The position numbers and the translations under genes are program-made. Source: an uncultured Clostridia bacterium (GTDB taxonomy: Bacteria > Bacillota > Clostridia > Christensenellales > Borkfalkiaceae). From it: a stretch of 64,000 nt of DNA. This document shows, piece after piece, positions 1-8,317 of this stretch. The stretch spans positions 62,001-126,000 of the forward strand of contig CAJFQM010000009.1 of NCBI GenBank assembly GCA_904419075.1, in the 5' to 3' direction. Below the pieces are notes generated by a model. The model was not told the DNA's origin, ran no database searches, and was given only the letters and a program-made list of their open reading frames with translations. Within the stretch, counting starts at the first letter, position 1. Every line of letters starts with the position of its first letter.

Positions 1-1916
1 GCGAATTTCTCAACACCAACGGCGTGAAACAGACCGCCGACGCGGAGATTTCGGACAAAGTCACGCATTGGTTCGATAAAAAACAGGTGGATTTCAAGGA
101 AAAGACGAAGGAAGTTCTTTCCGACCTCAACGTCTGCGCGAAAAAGGGGCTTTCGGAGACTTTCGATTCCACGATCGGCGCGCGGTCGGTGTATATGCCT
201 TGGGGCGGCAAGAACCAGCTTACGCCCGCAATCGCCATGGCGGCGAAAATCTGCGGCGGCGAAACGGACGTCTGCACGGTCTCCGCTTACGGCTATTCCC
301 CGTATCTCATGGAAACCAGCCCCTTTGTCGGCGCGATTTATTCCATCGTCGCTTCCGTGTCCAAAGTAGTGGCGGCGGGCGCGGATTATCGGAATATCCG
401 CCTGACGTTGCAGGAATTTTTCCGGCGCATGATCCCCGACGCGAAAGTATGGGGCGTCCCGACGTCGGCGCTTCTCGGCGCGGTGTATGCGCAGATAGGT
501 CTGGGCTTGGGCGCCATCGGCGGCAAGGACAGCATGAGCGGCACCTTCGAGCATATCCACGTCCCTCCCACGCTCATTTCCTTTGCGCTCGCGCCTGCGA
601 AAGCGAGCAAGCTCATCGATAACGTATTGAAGGGCGGAGAGAAGCTGTGGCGGCTTCCCGTTCCGAAGGACGGACAGTTCGTCCCCGACTTTGAAAAATT
701 GAAGTCGGTCTATGCGGAAACGTATAAGAATATCGTAAACGGGAATATTACTTTTGCGACGGTCGTCGAGAACGGCGGCGCGGGAGCGGCGGTCATCAAG
801 AGCGCTTTGGGCAACGGCGTGGGCGTAAACTTTGCGCAGGGCGCCTCGGATTTGTATCGGGAATCTTACGGCGATCTGATCGTCGCCGTAAAGGACGAAA
901 AACTGCTTTCAAAGGAAATCGAAAAGGAATATATCGGCGAAGCGACGGGGAACGCGTTCGTTTCGGACGGAGAGAGCGTTTCCCTGTCCGACGCGATAAA
1001 CGCATACCTGACCCCGCTCGAAAGCGTCTTTGCGACGACGGCGCCCGCGGAGGGAAAGGCGGAAAACTGCGATTTTGCCGCGTCGAAGAAATATGTGAAC
1101 ATTTCGACGAAATGCGCGCGGCCGCGCGTGTTCATTCCCGTGTTCCCCGGCACGAACTGCGAGCTCGACACGGCTCGGAAATTCCGCCTTGCGGGGGCGG
1201 AGACGGAGACGGTCGTCGTAAAGAACCGTTCCGCTTCGGACATCGAGGAGAGCGTCAAGGCGATCGCGGGCGCGATTGCCCGCGCGAACATCATTGCGTT
1301 CCCCGGCGGTTTTTCGGGCGGCGACGAACCGGACGGCAGCGGAAAATTCATTGCCACGACGTTCAGAAATCCGTATATCGCGGAGGAGATTGAAAAGCTC
1401 CTTCAAACCCGCGACGGATTGATTTTGGGAATCTGCAACGGTTTTCAGGCGCTCATCAAGCTGGGGCTCGTGCCTTACGGGAAAGTGCTTCCCATGACGG
1501 AAAAATCCCCGACGCTGACGTTCAATAACATTTCCCGTCACGTCTCCACAGTGGTGGATATCCGCGTGGCTTCGGATTTGTCCCCTTGGCTTTCCGCCTG
1601 TAAGGTGGGCGAAGTGTATAAAGTCCCCGTCTCTCACGGGGAAGGAAAAATCGTCGCGCCTTCGGAAGCGCTCGAAGAAATGCGGAAAAACGGCCAGATC
1701 GCCACGCAGTACGCGGATTTGAGCGGAAGCCCTACCATGCAGTCGCCCTATAATCCCAACGGCTCGATGTGGGCGATCGAAGGAATCACCTCTCCCGACG
1801 GCAGGGTGTTCGGGAAAATGGGGCATTCGGAACGCACGGGCGAAAACCTGTATAAGAATATCGAAGGGAACTTCAACATGAAGATTTTCGAAAGCGGCGT
1901 GAAGTATTTCAGATAA
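1..1916 (+). CDS. purL: Phosphoribosylformylglycinamidine synthase, C-terminal half (5' end outside window)
   Basis: This is the C-terminal ~637 residues of a large single-chain FGAM synthase, which makes FGAM from FGAR, glutamine and ATP in purine synthesis. The reading frame is open from base 3, so the gene starts upstream of the window; the internal GTG at 24 is not a start. The first part is the second AIRS-like synthetase half (GGKDSMSG near base 523). The last ~260 residues are a class I glutamine amidotransferase domain: the FPGTNCE start near 1147, the nucleophile Cys in GICNGFQ at 1434-1436, and the catalytic His/Glu in SHGEGK at about 1634. The fused amidotransferase marks the large type, not the split PurL/PurQ/PurS form. 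Confidence 0.95.
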   Translation, partial: EFLNTNGVKQTADAEISDKVTHWFDKKQVDFKEKTKEVLSDLNVCAKKGLSETFDSTIGARSVYMPWGGKNQLTPAIAMAAKICGGETDVCTVSAYGYSPYLMETSPFVGAIYSIVASVSKVVAAGADYRNIRLTLQEFFRRMIPDAKVWGVPTSALLGAVYAQIGLGLGAIGGKDSMSGTFEHIHVPPTLISFALAPAKASKLIDNVLKGGEKLWRLPVPKDGQFVPDFEKLKSVYAETYKNIVNGNITFATVVENGGAGAAVIKSALGNGVGVNFAQGASDLYRESYGDLIVAVKDEKLLSKEIEKEYIGEATGNAFVSDGESVSLSDAINAYLTPLESVFATTAPAEGKAENCDFAASKKYVNISTKCARPRVFIPVFPGTNCELDTARKFRLAGAETETVVVKNRSASDIEESVKAIAGAIARANIIAFPGGFSGGDEPDGSGKFIATTFRNPYIAEEIEKLLQTRDGLILGICNGFQALIKLGLVPYGKVLPMTEKSPTLTFNNISRHVSTVVDIRVASDLSPWLSACKVGEVYKVPVSHGEGKIVAPSEALEEMRKNGQIATQYADLSGSPTMQSPYNPNGSMWAIEGITSPDGRVFGKMGHSERTGENLYKNIEGNFNMKIFESGVKYFR

Positions 1917-1990
1917 TCGGTTGAAAAAATAAGAACCAAATCAGAGAAAGATAAGAACCGAAACGATATGATAAGCTCCCGTCGATTTTT

Positions 1991-2024
1991 GCGGCGGAGA
2001 TACGTAAAAAGCGATCTCCGCCGC
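1991..2024. other. Perfect 11-bp inverted repeat between purL and the PHP phosphatase gene
   Basis: GCGGCGGAGAT (1991-2001) pairs perfectly with ATCTCCGCCGC (2014-2024) around a 12-nt loop. No U-tract follows on either strand, so it is not a standard intrinsic terminator. It may be a processed 3' end of purL or a leader structure. Confidence 0.5.
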
Positions 2025-2098
2025 AGTCGGGAGATACATACGAGAGAAGGAAGAAAGTAAAAAGGTCGTTCTCCGAAAGGAGAAAACAGGAAATAAAA

Positions 2099-2854
2099 AT
2101 GACAGATTTGCATACACATATATTGCCCGGCATCGACGACGGAGCAATAGACGAAGGGGTATCGTCGGAACAAATGAAGAGCCTTCTGGAACAGGGAGTG
2201 GATAAAGTGGTGTTCACGTCCCACTATTACGGACGGAAGCGCAGTCCGAAACAATTTTTGGAGGCTCGGGCAGACGCATTTCGTCGGATCAAGGATCTGA
2301 TTCCCGAGGGAATGGAGACGTATTTGGGCGCGGAAGTGCATTTTGCGGCGGAGATGGCGGCCTCGGACGAATCCATTTGTTCGATGGCGATCGGGGACAC
2401 GCGGTATATTTTGGCGGAACTTCCCTTTACTACCGCATGGAATAAAGGGCTTTGGCGGCGTTTGGAGGACTTTATTTCCTCAACGGATTATATTCCCGTC
2501 ATCGCGCACGTAGAGCGATACGACGAAGCGCGGAAAAAGCCCGCTCTGTTGTCCGAGCTCTTGGACATGGGGTGCCTGTTGCAGGTAAATACGCAGGCAT
2601 TTCTCAAAAAAGAGGACAGCGCGATGGCGTTTGCGATGCTCGAACACGGATTTGTCCATTGTCTCGGGACGGACACGCATAACATGCAGGAGAGGGCGCC
2701 CAAGTATGCGGCGGCGAAGGAAGCTATCGAAGAAGCGGGATTTTACGATCGCTTCGAGAGGATACAGGAAAATATGCTTGCGCTTCTCGAAGATAAGCCG
2801 ATAACGATAGAGAAGACGAAGCCCGTCAAGAAATTCTTCGGACTGTACTATTGA
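2099..2854 (+). CDS. CpsB/YwqE-type PHP-fold tyrosine phosphatase
   Basis: This 251-residue protein opens with the metal-binding PHP motif DLHTHILPGIDDG (residues 3-15). Further metal ligands follow in TSHYYG, HVERY and GTDTHN. Length and motif order fit the Mn-dependent CpsB/YwqE family, which dephosphorylates bacterial tyrosine kinases and sugar-transfer enzymes in capsule or exopolysaccharide control. No cognate BY-kinase is adjacent; the polysaccharide locus lies ~45 kb away, so a link to it is only inference. ATG 2099 has AGGA-like sequence 7 nt upstream. A histidinol-phosphatase role is less likely because no his genes are nearby. Confidence 0.82.
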   Translation: MTDLHTHILPGIDDGAIDEGVSSEQMKSLLEQGVDKVVFTSHYYGRKRSPKQFLEARADAFRRIKDLIPEGMETYLGAEVHFAAEMAASDESICSMAIGDTRYILAELPFTTAWNKGLWRRLEDFISSTDYIPVIAHVERYDEARKKPALLSELLDMGCLLQVNTQAFLKKEDSAMAFAMLEHGFVHCLGTDTHNMQERAPKYAAAKEAIEEAGFYDRFERIQENMLALLEDKPITIEKTKPVKKFFGLYY

Positions 2855-2903
2855 GTATTTGACATCGGGTTCTGTTATTGAGAACGGAGCCGAAGGAGTG
2901 AAG

Positions 2904-3407
2904 ATGAAGACGGACAGTAAAAAATGGATACTCCGCATAGCACTCACTCTTTCGACGGCCGCCTTTGTCTGCTGGATATTTTCAAATTCCTTGAAAACGG
3001 CGGCGGAATCGACCGTGCAGAGCTCTTTTGTCAAAGAGCTCGTGGAGAATTTTTTCAATGCTTTGGTGCCGGGGCGGGATATAGAGATCAGCGAACACGT
3101 CATTCGTAAGCTGGCGCATTTCTGCGAATATGCGCTGATGGGTTTTCTGTTGTTTTTTACATATCTTTCCTATACCCGAAAAAAACTGTGGGTTTTTATC
3201 CCGTCGCTTGTCGGGATCGTCATTCCCTTTTGCGATGAGGGGCTGCAATTTTTTTCGGACGGTCGGGCGCCGTCGTTCGGCGATGTGGGAATCGATATCT
3301 CGGGAGCAGCGTTCGGTTTTCTGTGCGCATGGGCGGTATATTTCGTCGTGTTGAGCATTCTCCGCGCCGGGCGCAGAAAACATTCAAAGGATAAGGACTC
3401 TTTCTGA
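2904..3407 (+). CDS. VanZ-like membrane protein
   Basis: This 167-residue integral membrane protein shows the VanZ signature: RKLAHFCEYALMG in the middle and later DEGLQFFSDGR followed by the conserved Asp-rich stretch GDVGIDISG. Four hydrophobic segments are visible. VanZ relatives include the teicoplanin-resistance protein, but most chromosomal copies have no known role. ATG 2904 is chosen because GAAGGAG ends 5 nt upstream; an in-frame TTG at 2859 lacks a binding site. There is a 49-bp gap after the upstream phosphatase, so they could be co-transcribed. Confidence 0.85.
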   Translation: MKTDSKKWILRIALTLSTAAFVCWIFSNSLKTAAESTVQSSFVKELVENFFNALVPGRDIEISEHVIRKLAHFCEYALMGFLLFFTYLSYTRKKLWVFIPSLVGIVIPFCDEGLQFFSDGRAPSFGDVGIDISGAAFGFLCAWAVYFVVLSILRAGRRKHSKDKDSF

Positions 3408-3456
3408 GGCTTTTTCGGATACATAAAAAGACTGCGATAAACGCATACTGAACGAT

Positions 3457-3873
3457 ATGAAAAAGCGAATTATCTTAAAGAGTGCGGCATTCGCCTCTGC
3501 GGCGGTGCTTTCGCCGCTTTTGTTCAATGTTTCGGCGCTGGGCGGGCTCAAAGACGTGGCGCAGCCCTATTTGGGAACTTATGAATGCGAACAGATTTTT
3601 TTCGGCGGCGAGGAACGTACGGACGATTTCGACTATCTCAGAATAGAGCTCCGACCCAAGGGCGAGCTGAAACTGTTCTGTAAAGAAAAGGACGGGCATA
3701 AATGGGAGAAGGGAGCGAAATACAGCTATGACCCCGAGACGAATAAGCTGACGATTTTTGCCGACCTCGGCGGAATGGAAAAGAAGAAGGAATTTTCCGT
3801 GGAAAAGGGCAGAATAGACGTATCGGTGCGCTACGGCGGAAAAATACTCGTCATGAAATTTGTAAGAAAATAG
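3457..3873 (+). CDS. Small secreted protein of unknown function
   Basis: This 138-residue protein has a clear N-terminal signal sequence (MKKR followed by a hydrophobic core to about residue 27). The mature part is rich in charged beta-strand-like segments (YLGTYECEQIFFGG, LRIELRPKGELKLF), resembling small lipocalin-like or META-like beta barrels. That fold assignment is a guess from pattern only. No lipobox is present. It ends 13 nt before an intrinsic terminator, so it closes the unit that includes VanZ. I do not recognise the family. Confidence 0.65.
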   Translation: MKKRIILKSAAFASAAVLSPLLFNVSALGGLKDVAQPYLGTYECEQIFFGGEERTDDFDYLRIELRPKGELKLFCKEKDGHKWEKGAKYSYDPETNKLTIFADLGGMEKKKEFSVEKGRIDVSVRYGGKILVMKFVRK

Positions 3874-3885
3874 AAGGAAAAAGAG

Positions 3886-3909
3886 GACGGAGAAATCCGT
3901 CTTTTTTTT
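3886..3909 (+). terminator. Intrinsic terminator
   Basis: GACGGA (3886-3891), GAAA tetraloop, TCCGTC (3896-3901), then eight T (3902-3909). It ends the transcript of the small secreted protein. Confidence 0.9.
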
Positions 3910-3943
3910 CGGAAACAAGCACAAACAAACGTTCGATAAATGC

Positions 3944-3972
3944 TTGCCGTTTTGCGGGGAATATGGTATAAT
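3944..3972 (+). promoter_or_regulatory. Sigma-A promoter of the helicase gene
   Basis: TTGCCG (3944-3949), 17-nt spacer, TATAAT (3967-3972). The predicted transcription start is about 3979, only ~3 nt before the ATG at 3982, which implies a leaderless or nearly leaderless mRNA. Confidence 0.8.
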
Positions 3973-3981
3973 GATCTTATT

Positions 3982-5235
3982 ATGGAAAGGGAATTGACGG
4001 CCGATCAGGAGAACGCGAAAAAATTAATAACGGAGTGGTTTTTGAATACGGACAACCGAGTTTTCGTATTGGCGGGATATGCGGGGACGGGAAAGACGTT
4101 TCTCATCAATCATGTGGTGCAGGACGTTTTGCATTTGAAGGCGGGGAGCGAAGCGGTCTTTGTCACGCCGACGGGGAAAGCGGCGACGGTGCTCATCCGA
4201 AACGGAACGGTGGCGGGGACGGTGCATAGCCTGATTTATACGCGGGACGAAGACGATTTCGACGTAGACGAAAACGGAGAAGTGGTGGAAAGGGAAACGC
4301 TGTCGTTTACGAAAAAGGAAAAGATAGACGAAAAAATTCGCCTGATCATCGTGGACGAAGCGTCCATGATCGGAGAGGACGTCTTGCGGGATTTGTTGAG
4401 CTTTGACGTCAAATGCCTGTTTTCGGGGGACAATGCGCAGCTTCCGCCCGTCAACGGCACCTGCGGGTTGTTGGAACATCCGGACTATATGTTGACGGAG
4501 ATCGTGCGTCAGGCGTCGGACAATCCGATCATACAGGTGGCGACGCTGGCGCGGGAGGGGAAGTCGATTCCCTACGGAAATTACGGCGATAAAGTGTGCG
4601 TCGTGGGTAAGAATTTTCTCTCTCCCGCGGAGCGGAAGCGGATTTTTCTGAAAGCGGATCAAATTATCTGCGGCAGGAATAAAACGCGCGTGGCCCTGAA
4701 TCGGGAAATCCGCGGATATAAGGGAATCGACGAGAGCGCGCTTTTGCCCGTAGAGGGGGAAAAGCTCATCTGTACGCTCAACGATTGGGAGAAGCCGTTG
4801 GATAAGGACGGGAATTTCCATCTCGTCAACGGAATTATCGGTACGGGCAGCAATATACGGGAGAGCATGGATTTTTTGGCTTCCATGGATTTCAAGGCGG
4901 ACTTTGCGGACGAGAGCGTGTGGGTGCCTTTCGACACGGCCGTTTTCACGGAGGGGCGATACGCGCACGCCTACGGGGACAGGGCGGTGAAGCTCATTGA
5001 CGGGACGGTGGTGCACGAGAGCAATTTCGCGCTGTTGCATCAACTGAAATCGGTTTCGGAGGAACCCATTTGTCGGTTTGAATTTGCCTATGCCGTCACC
5101 TGCCATAAAGCGCAGGGTTCGGAATTTGATTTCGTAGTGGTGTTCGACGAATCTTGGGCGTTCGGCGGGGAGCGCAACCGCTGGCTGTATACGGCGATCA
5201 CGCGGGCGCGGGAGAAGTTGTTGATTATCAGATAA
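3982..5235 (+). CDS. RecD/UvrD-like superfamily 1 ATP-dependent helicase
   Basis: This 417-residue protein has Walker A GYAGTGKT near residue 32, Walker B DEAS in LIIVDEASMIG, and the C-terminal UvrD/RecD-type motifs CHKAQGSEFD and LYTAITRAR. This is the compact AAA_30/UvrD_C_2 arrangement found in small RecD2-like DNA helicases. The longer frame from 3940 begins before the promoter, so the start is taken as ATG 3982. There is no Shine-Dalgarno sequence, consistent with leaderless translation. It stands alone after a terminator; its in vivo DNA or RNA substrate cannot be told from sequence. Confidence 0.85.
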   Translation: MERELTADQENAKKLITEWFLNTDNRVFVLAGYAGTGKTFLINHVVQDVLHLKAGSEAVFVTPTGKAATVLIRNGTVAGTVHSLIYTRDEDDFDVDENGEVVERETLSFTKKEKIDEKIRLIIVDEASMIGEDVLRDLLSFDVKCLFSGDNAQLPPVNGTCGLLEHPDYMLTEIVRQASDNPIIQVATLAREGKSIPYGNYGDKVCVVGKNFLSPAERKRIFLKADQIICGRNKTRVALNREIRGYKGIDESALLPVEGEKLICTLNDWEKPLDKDGNFHLVNGIIGTGSNIRESMDFLASMDFKADFADESVWVPFDTAVFTEGRYAHAYGDRAVKLIDGTVVHESNFALLHQLKSVSEEPICRFEFAYAVTCHKAQGSEFDFVVVFDESWAFGGERNRWLYTAITRAREKLLIIR

Positions 5236-5260
5236 AACAGAAAATTTGGGAGGGACGGAG

Positions 5261-5848
5261 ATGACGGAAAAAGAGAAATTGGCTTTGGGAGTATTGTACG
5301 ACCCGTATCATTGCGAAGAGTTTTTCAAGGAGCGGGAAATTTGTAAAACGCTCTGTCAGAAATATAATCAGCTTCCGTACGGCGATTATGAAGGCCGAAA
5401 GGAAATTCTTCGCAGGATCATCGGAAAGTTTGCGGGGGATTTTATCATAGAGCCGCCCTTTATCTGCGATTACGGCTATAATATTTCTGTGGGTAAGAAT
5501 TTTTATGCCAATCATAATCTCGTGATTCTCGACGCTACGAAAGTGGAAATCGGAGACAACGTATTCATTGCCCCCGATTGCGGAATTTATGCGGCGGGAC
5601 ACCCTTTGGACGTCGAAGACAGGAACGCGGGGCTGGAATACGCCTTTCCCGTAAAAATCGGCAATAACGTTTGGATCGGCGGCCACGTCTGCATTATGCC
5701 CGGCGTCACGATCGGGGATAATACGGTAATCGCGGGCGGAAGCGTGGTCGTGAAGGATATTCCTTCGGGCGTCCTCGCCGGCGGAAATCCCTGCCGCGTC
5801 ATTCGCAAAATCACGGCCGAGGATAAAAATAAATACCGCCGCCTCTGA
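5261..5848 (+). CDS. Sugar O-acetyltransferase (Maa/LacA/NodL family)
   Basis: This 195-residue enzyme has an N-terminal Mac domain followed by left-handed beta-helix hexapeptide repeats (VEIGDNVFIAPDCGIYAAGH, KIGNNVWIGGHVCIMPGVTI). The catalytic His is in AAGHPLD. Family members transfer acetyl from acetyl-CoA to maltose, galactosides or other sugars. ATG 5261 is preceded by GGGAGG at 5248-5253; the frame extends upstream without a better site. It lies 25 bp behind the helicase gene and may share its transcript. Confidence 0.88.
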   Translation: MTEKEKLALGVLYDPYHCEEFFKEREICKTLCQKYNQLPYGDYEGRKEILRRIIGKFAGDFIIEPPFICDYGYNISVGKNFYANHNLVILDATKVEIGDNVFIAPDCGIYAAGHPLDVEDRNAGLEYAFPVKIGNNVWIGGHVCIMPGVTIGDNTVIAGGSVVVKDIPSGVLAGGNPCRVIRKITAEDKNKYRRL

Positions 5849-5855
5849 TACGCGC

Positions 5856-5885
5856 TTGACGGCCGCGCCGCGGGTTTGCTATAAT
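5856..5885 (+). promoter_or_regulatory. Sigma-A promoter for the tcdA operon
   Basis: TTGACG (5856-5861), 18-nt spacer, TATAAT (5880-5885). An ~80-nt leader precedes the ATG at 5971. Confidence 0.78.
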
Positions 5886-5970
5886 GTAAGAAAAGATAAC
5901 GAAAAAACAAAATACCCGTTTGCGGCGCTGAAAGTTCTTTCCCCGCGGACGAAGTCGAGGGAGGCGCGTT

Positions 5971-6711
5971 ATGAATTTATTTTCCCGTACGGAATTGCTG
6001 ATCGGGAGATCGGGAATGGAAAAATTGAAACGCGCGCGCGTCGCCGTGTTCGGAATCGGCGGCGTGGGCGGCTACGCAGTGGAGGCATTGGTCAGGAGCG
6101 GAGTGGGTAAGTTGGAGCTCGTCGATAACGACAAGGTTTCCCCGACCAACGTCAATCGCCAAATCATCGCCCTTTCGGATACGTTGGGGCGGTATAAGAC
6201 GGAAGCCGCCGCCGAAAGAGCCCGCGCCATCAATCCCGAATGCGAAGTGACCTGCCGGAACTGTTTTTTTACGTCGGAGACGGCGGGAACGTTCGATTTT
6301 TCCGATTACGATTATGTCATCGACGCCATCGACACGCTCGCGGGGAAAATTGCGATTGTAAAGGCCTGTCGGGAGGCGGGAACGCCCGTCGTGAGCTGTA
6401 TGGGCGCGGGGAATAAGCTGGATCCGACGGCGTTTGAAGTGACGGACATCTATAAGACGAGCGTTTGTCCCCTCGCGCGTGCCATGCGCAAGCTGTGCCG
6501 CGAAAACGGAATCGAAAAGCTCAAAGTGGTATATTCTAAGGAACTTCCCGTGTCGGCGGCGGATTCGGAAAGGGCTGCGAGGGAAGAGGGCGCGTATAAG
6601 CCTCGGGTTCCGGGCAGTATCGCGTTTGTGCCGTCCGTGACGGGGCTGATCGCCGCGGGCGAGGCGATAAAAGAAATATCGGGCGTGTACGGAAACGGGA
6701 TAGGCTCGTAA
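5971..6711 (+). CDS. tcdA: tRNA threonylcarbamoyladenosine dehydratase
   Basis: This 246-residue ThiF/E1-like protein has the nucleotide-binding motif GIGGVGGYAVEAL (near residue 27) and the substrate motif DNDKVSPTNVNRQ. The length and the start FSRTELLIG are typical of TcdA/CsdL, which cyclises t6A37 of tRNA to ct6A using ATP. GGAGG ends 6 nt before ATG 5971. It heads a probable operon with a TtcA-like tRNA thiolase 16 bp downstream and YlmH, which supports a tRNA/translation role. A sulfur-carrier E1 role (ThiF/MoeB) is less likely because the zinc-binding cysteines are missing. Confidence 0.88.
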   Translation: MNLFSRTELLIGRSGMEKLKRARVAVFGIGGVGGYAVEALVRSGVGKLELVDNDKVSPTNVNRQIIALSDTLGRYKTEAAAERARAINPECEVTCRNCFFTSETAGTFDFSDYDYVIDAIDTLAGKIAIVKACREAGTPVVSCMGAGNKLDPTAFEVTDIYKTSVCPLARAMRKLCRENGIEKLKVVYSKELPVSAADSERAAREEGAYKPRVPGSIAFVPSVTGLIAAGEAIKEISGVYGNGIGS

Positions 6712-6727
6712 TAAGGGAAGGACGAAG

Positions 6728-7576
6728 ATGCCCAAGAAGTTGGAAAAATATCAGGAAATAGAACGTTCCGTCATCACCACTTATCGGAAAGTGCTTTGGT
6801 CGCCTTTCGTGCTGGCGGTAAAGAAATACCGCCTCATCGCGGAGGGCGATAAAATCGCGGTTTGCATTTCGGGCGGGAAGGATAGCATGCTCCTTGCGAA
6901 GCTCATGCAGGAGCTCCACCGTCATAGCGAGGTGAATTTCGACCTCATCTTTTTGGTCATGGACCCCGGCTATAACGAAGCGAACCGAAGAAAAATAGAG
7001 GAAAACGCGGCGCTCCTGCACGTTCCCGTGCAGATTTTCCGAACGGATATTTTTGCCGCGTCGGAAGCGGCGGCAGGGGATTCCCCCTGTTATCTCTGCG
7101 CACGCATGCGCAGAGGACACCTGTACGCAAAGGCGAAGGAACTCGGCTGTAACAAAATCGCTTTGGGCCACCATAAGAGCGACGTCATCGAGACGACGCT
7201 CATGGCGATGCTGTACGGGGGACAGGTACAGGGCATGCTCCCCAGAATCAGGAGCACGAATTTTGAAGGAATGGAACTCATTCGTCCCCTGTATTGCATT
7301 TTAGAGTCGGACATTCTCCGCTGGAAGGAGTTCAACGGTCTGGACTTCATCGCCTGCGCCTGCCGTTTTACGGAACGGACGGCCTCGGCCGAACCCGCGT
7401 TTTCCGCCCGCAAAAGGGTAAAGGAATGGATCGCGCAGTTAAAGAAGGAAAATCCGAACGTGGAGAATAACATCTTTCAAAGTATTCATAACGTGCAGCT
7501 GGATACATTGGCGGGGTATAAGCAGGAGGGAACGGTCCATTCGTTTTTGGAGCGCTTCGGGGAGGAAAGGAAGTGA
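6728..7576 (+). CDS. TtcA/TilS-type PP-loop tRNA thiolation-like ATPase
   Basis: This 282-residue protein has the PP-loop SGGKDSMLL (near residue 50), the CYLC cysteine pair, the GHHKSDVIETTLM motif and a later CAC cluster. Together these match the TtcA family, which 2-thiolates C32 of tRNAs with a [4Fe-4S] cluster. Firmicute paralogues vary in target nucleoside, so the exact product is uncertain. Its stop overlaps the GTG start of ylmH by 4 nt (GTGA), showing translational coupling. Confidence 0.82.
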   Translation: MPKKLEKYQEIERSVITTYRKVLWSPFVLAVKKYRLIAEGDKIAVCISGGKDSMLLAKLMQELHRHSEVNFDLIFLVMDPGYNEANRRKIEENAALLHVPVQIFRTDIFAASEAAAGDSPCYLCARMRRGHLYAKAKELGCNKIALGHHKSDVIETTLMAMLYGGQVQGMLPRIRSTNFEGMELIRPLYCILESDILRWKEFNGLDFIACACRFTERTASAEPAFSARKRVKEWIAQLKKENPNVENNIFQSIHNVQLDTLAGYKQEGTVHSFLERFGEERK

Positions 7577-8316
7577 ACGAAGAGGAAAGATTGTGGCGCA
7601 ATCGGTTTTCGGAACTTGCCGAACGGGCTTATGCGAGAGGCAGGTATTCGTTTACCGATTTTTTGTCCCCGACGGAGCAGCAATATTTTTACGGAGCGGA
7701 ACGGGAACTTTCGTACGCGGGCGTTTGGATTTGGGGCGGCTATGAAGGAGCGGAACGGCAGATGATTCGTTTCGGGAGCGGGGATTACGAGGAAGCGTTC
7801 CCGATCGTCTGCCTGAAAATTTCTCCGTCGAGCGCGAAATTTTCGGAGGAGCTGACGCATCGGGACTATTTAGGCGCGCTGTTGAATCTGGGGATCGAGC
7901 GTTCGACCTTGGGGGATATCGTTCCCTTTTCGGGCGGGGCGTATCTCTATTGTGCAGAGCGAATATCGCCGTTTATCGAAGAGCAGTTGACGCGGGTACG
8001 CCGCACGGAGGTTAAGTGTTTTCGGGCGGAGACGGCGGAGTTTGAGAGGAAGGAGCGGGAAAGCGAGACGTGTTTTCTCTCTTCTCTTCGCGCGGATTGC
8101 GCGGTAGCCGCAGCCTTTCGCCTTTCGAGGGGGGAAGCGGAAAAGTATTTCGAAGCGGAGCGGGTGTTCATCAACGGTCGGCTCTGTCCGAGGTCGTCCA
8201 AGGAGCTGAACGAGGGCGATCGAGTGACCGTGCGGGGAAAGGGAAGATTTTTTCTCGTGGAAATTTCGGGCGAGAGCAGGAAAGGGCGGCTGAGGTGCCG
8301 TATCGAGAGGGATTGA
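7573..8316 (+). CDS. ylmH: YlmH-like S4-domain RNA-binding protein
   Basis: This 247-residue protein has an N-terminal YlmH-type region (FTDFLSPTEQQ...GGYEGAERQMIRFG) and a C-terminal S4 RNA-binding domain (SRGEAEKYFEAERVFING, residues ~175-235). YlmH binds the large ribosomal subunit and has been reported to act in rescue of stalled 50S-peptidyl-tRNA complexes. GTG start at 7573 overlaps the stop of the upstream gene; GGAAAGGAAG precedes it. In B. subtilis ylmH lies beside division genes, whereas here it lies with tRNA-modification genes. Confidence 0.85.
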   Translation: MNEEERLWRNRFSELAERAYARGRYSFTDFLSPTEQQYFYGAERELSYAGVWIWGGYEGAERQMIRFGSGDYEEAFPIVCLKISPSSAKFSEELTHRDYLGALLNLGIERSTLGDIVPFSGGAYLYCAERISPFIEEQLTRVRRTEVKCFRAETAEFERKERESETCFLSSLRADCAVAAAFRLSRGEAEKYFEAERVFINGRLCPRSSKELNEGDRVTVRGKGRFFLVEISGESRKGRLRCRIERD

Positions 8317-8317
8317 G

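Noticed and set aside
1991-2024. Intrinsic terminator after purL
   Set aside because: The 11-bp stem is perfect, but neither strand has a following U-tract, so it is listed only as a hairpin.
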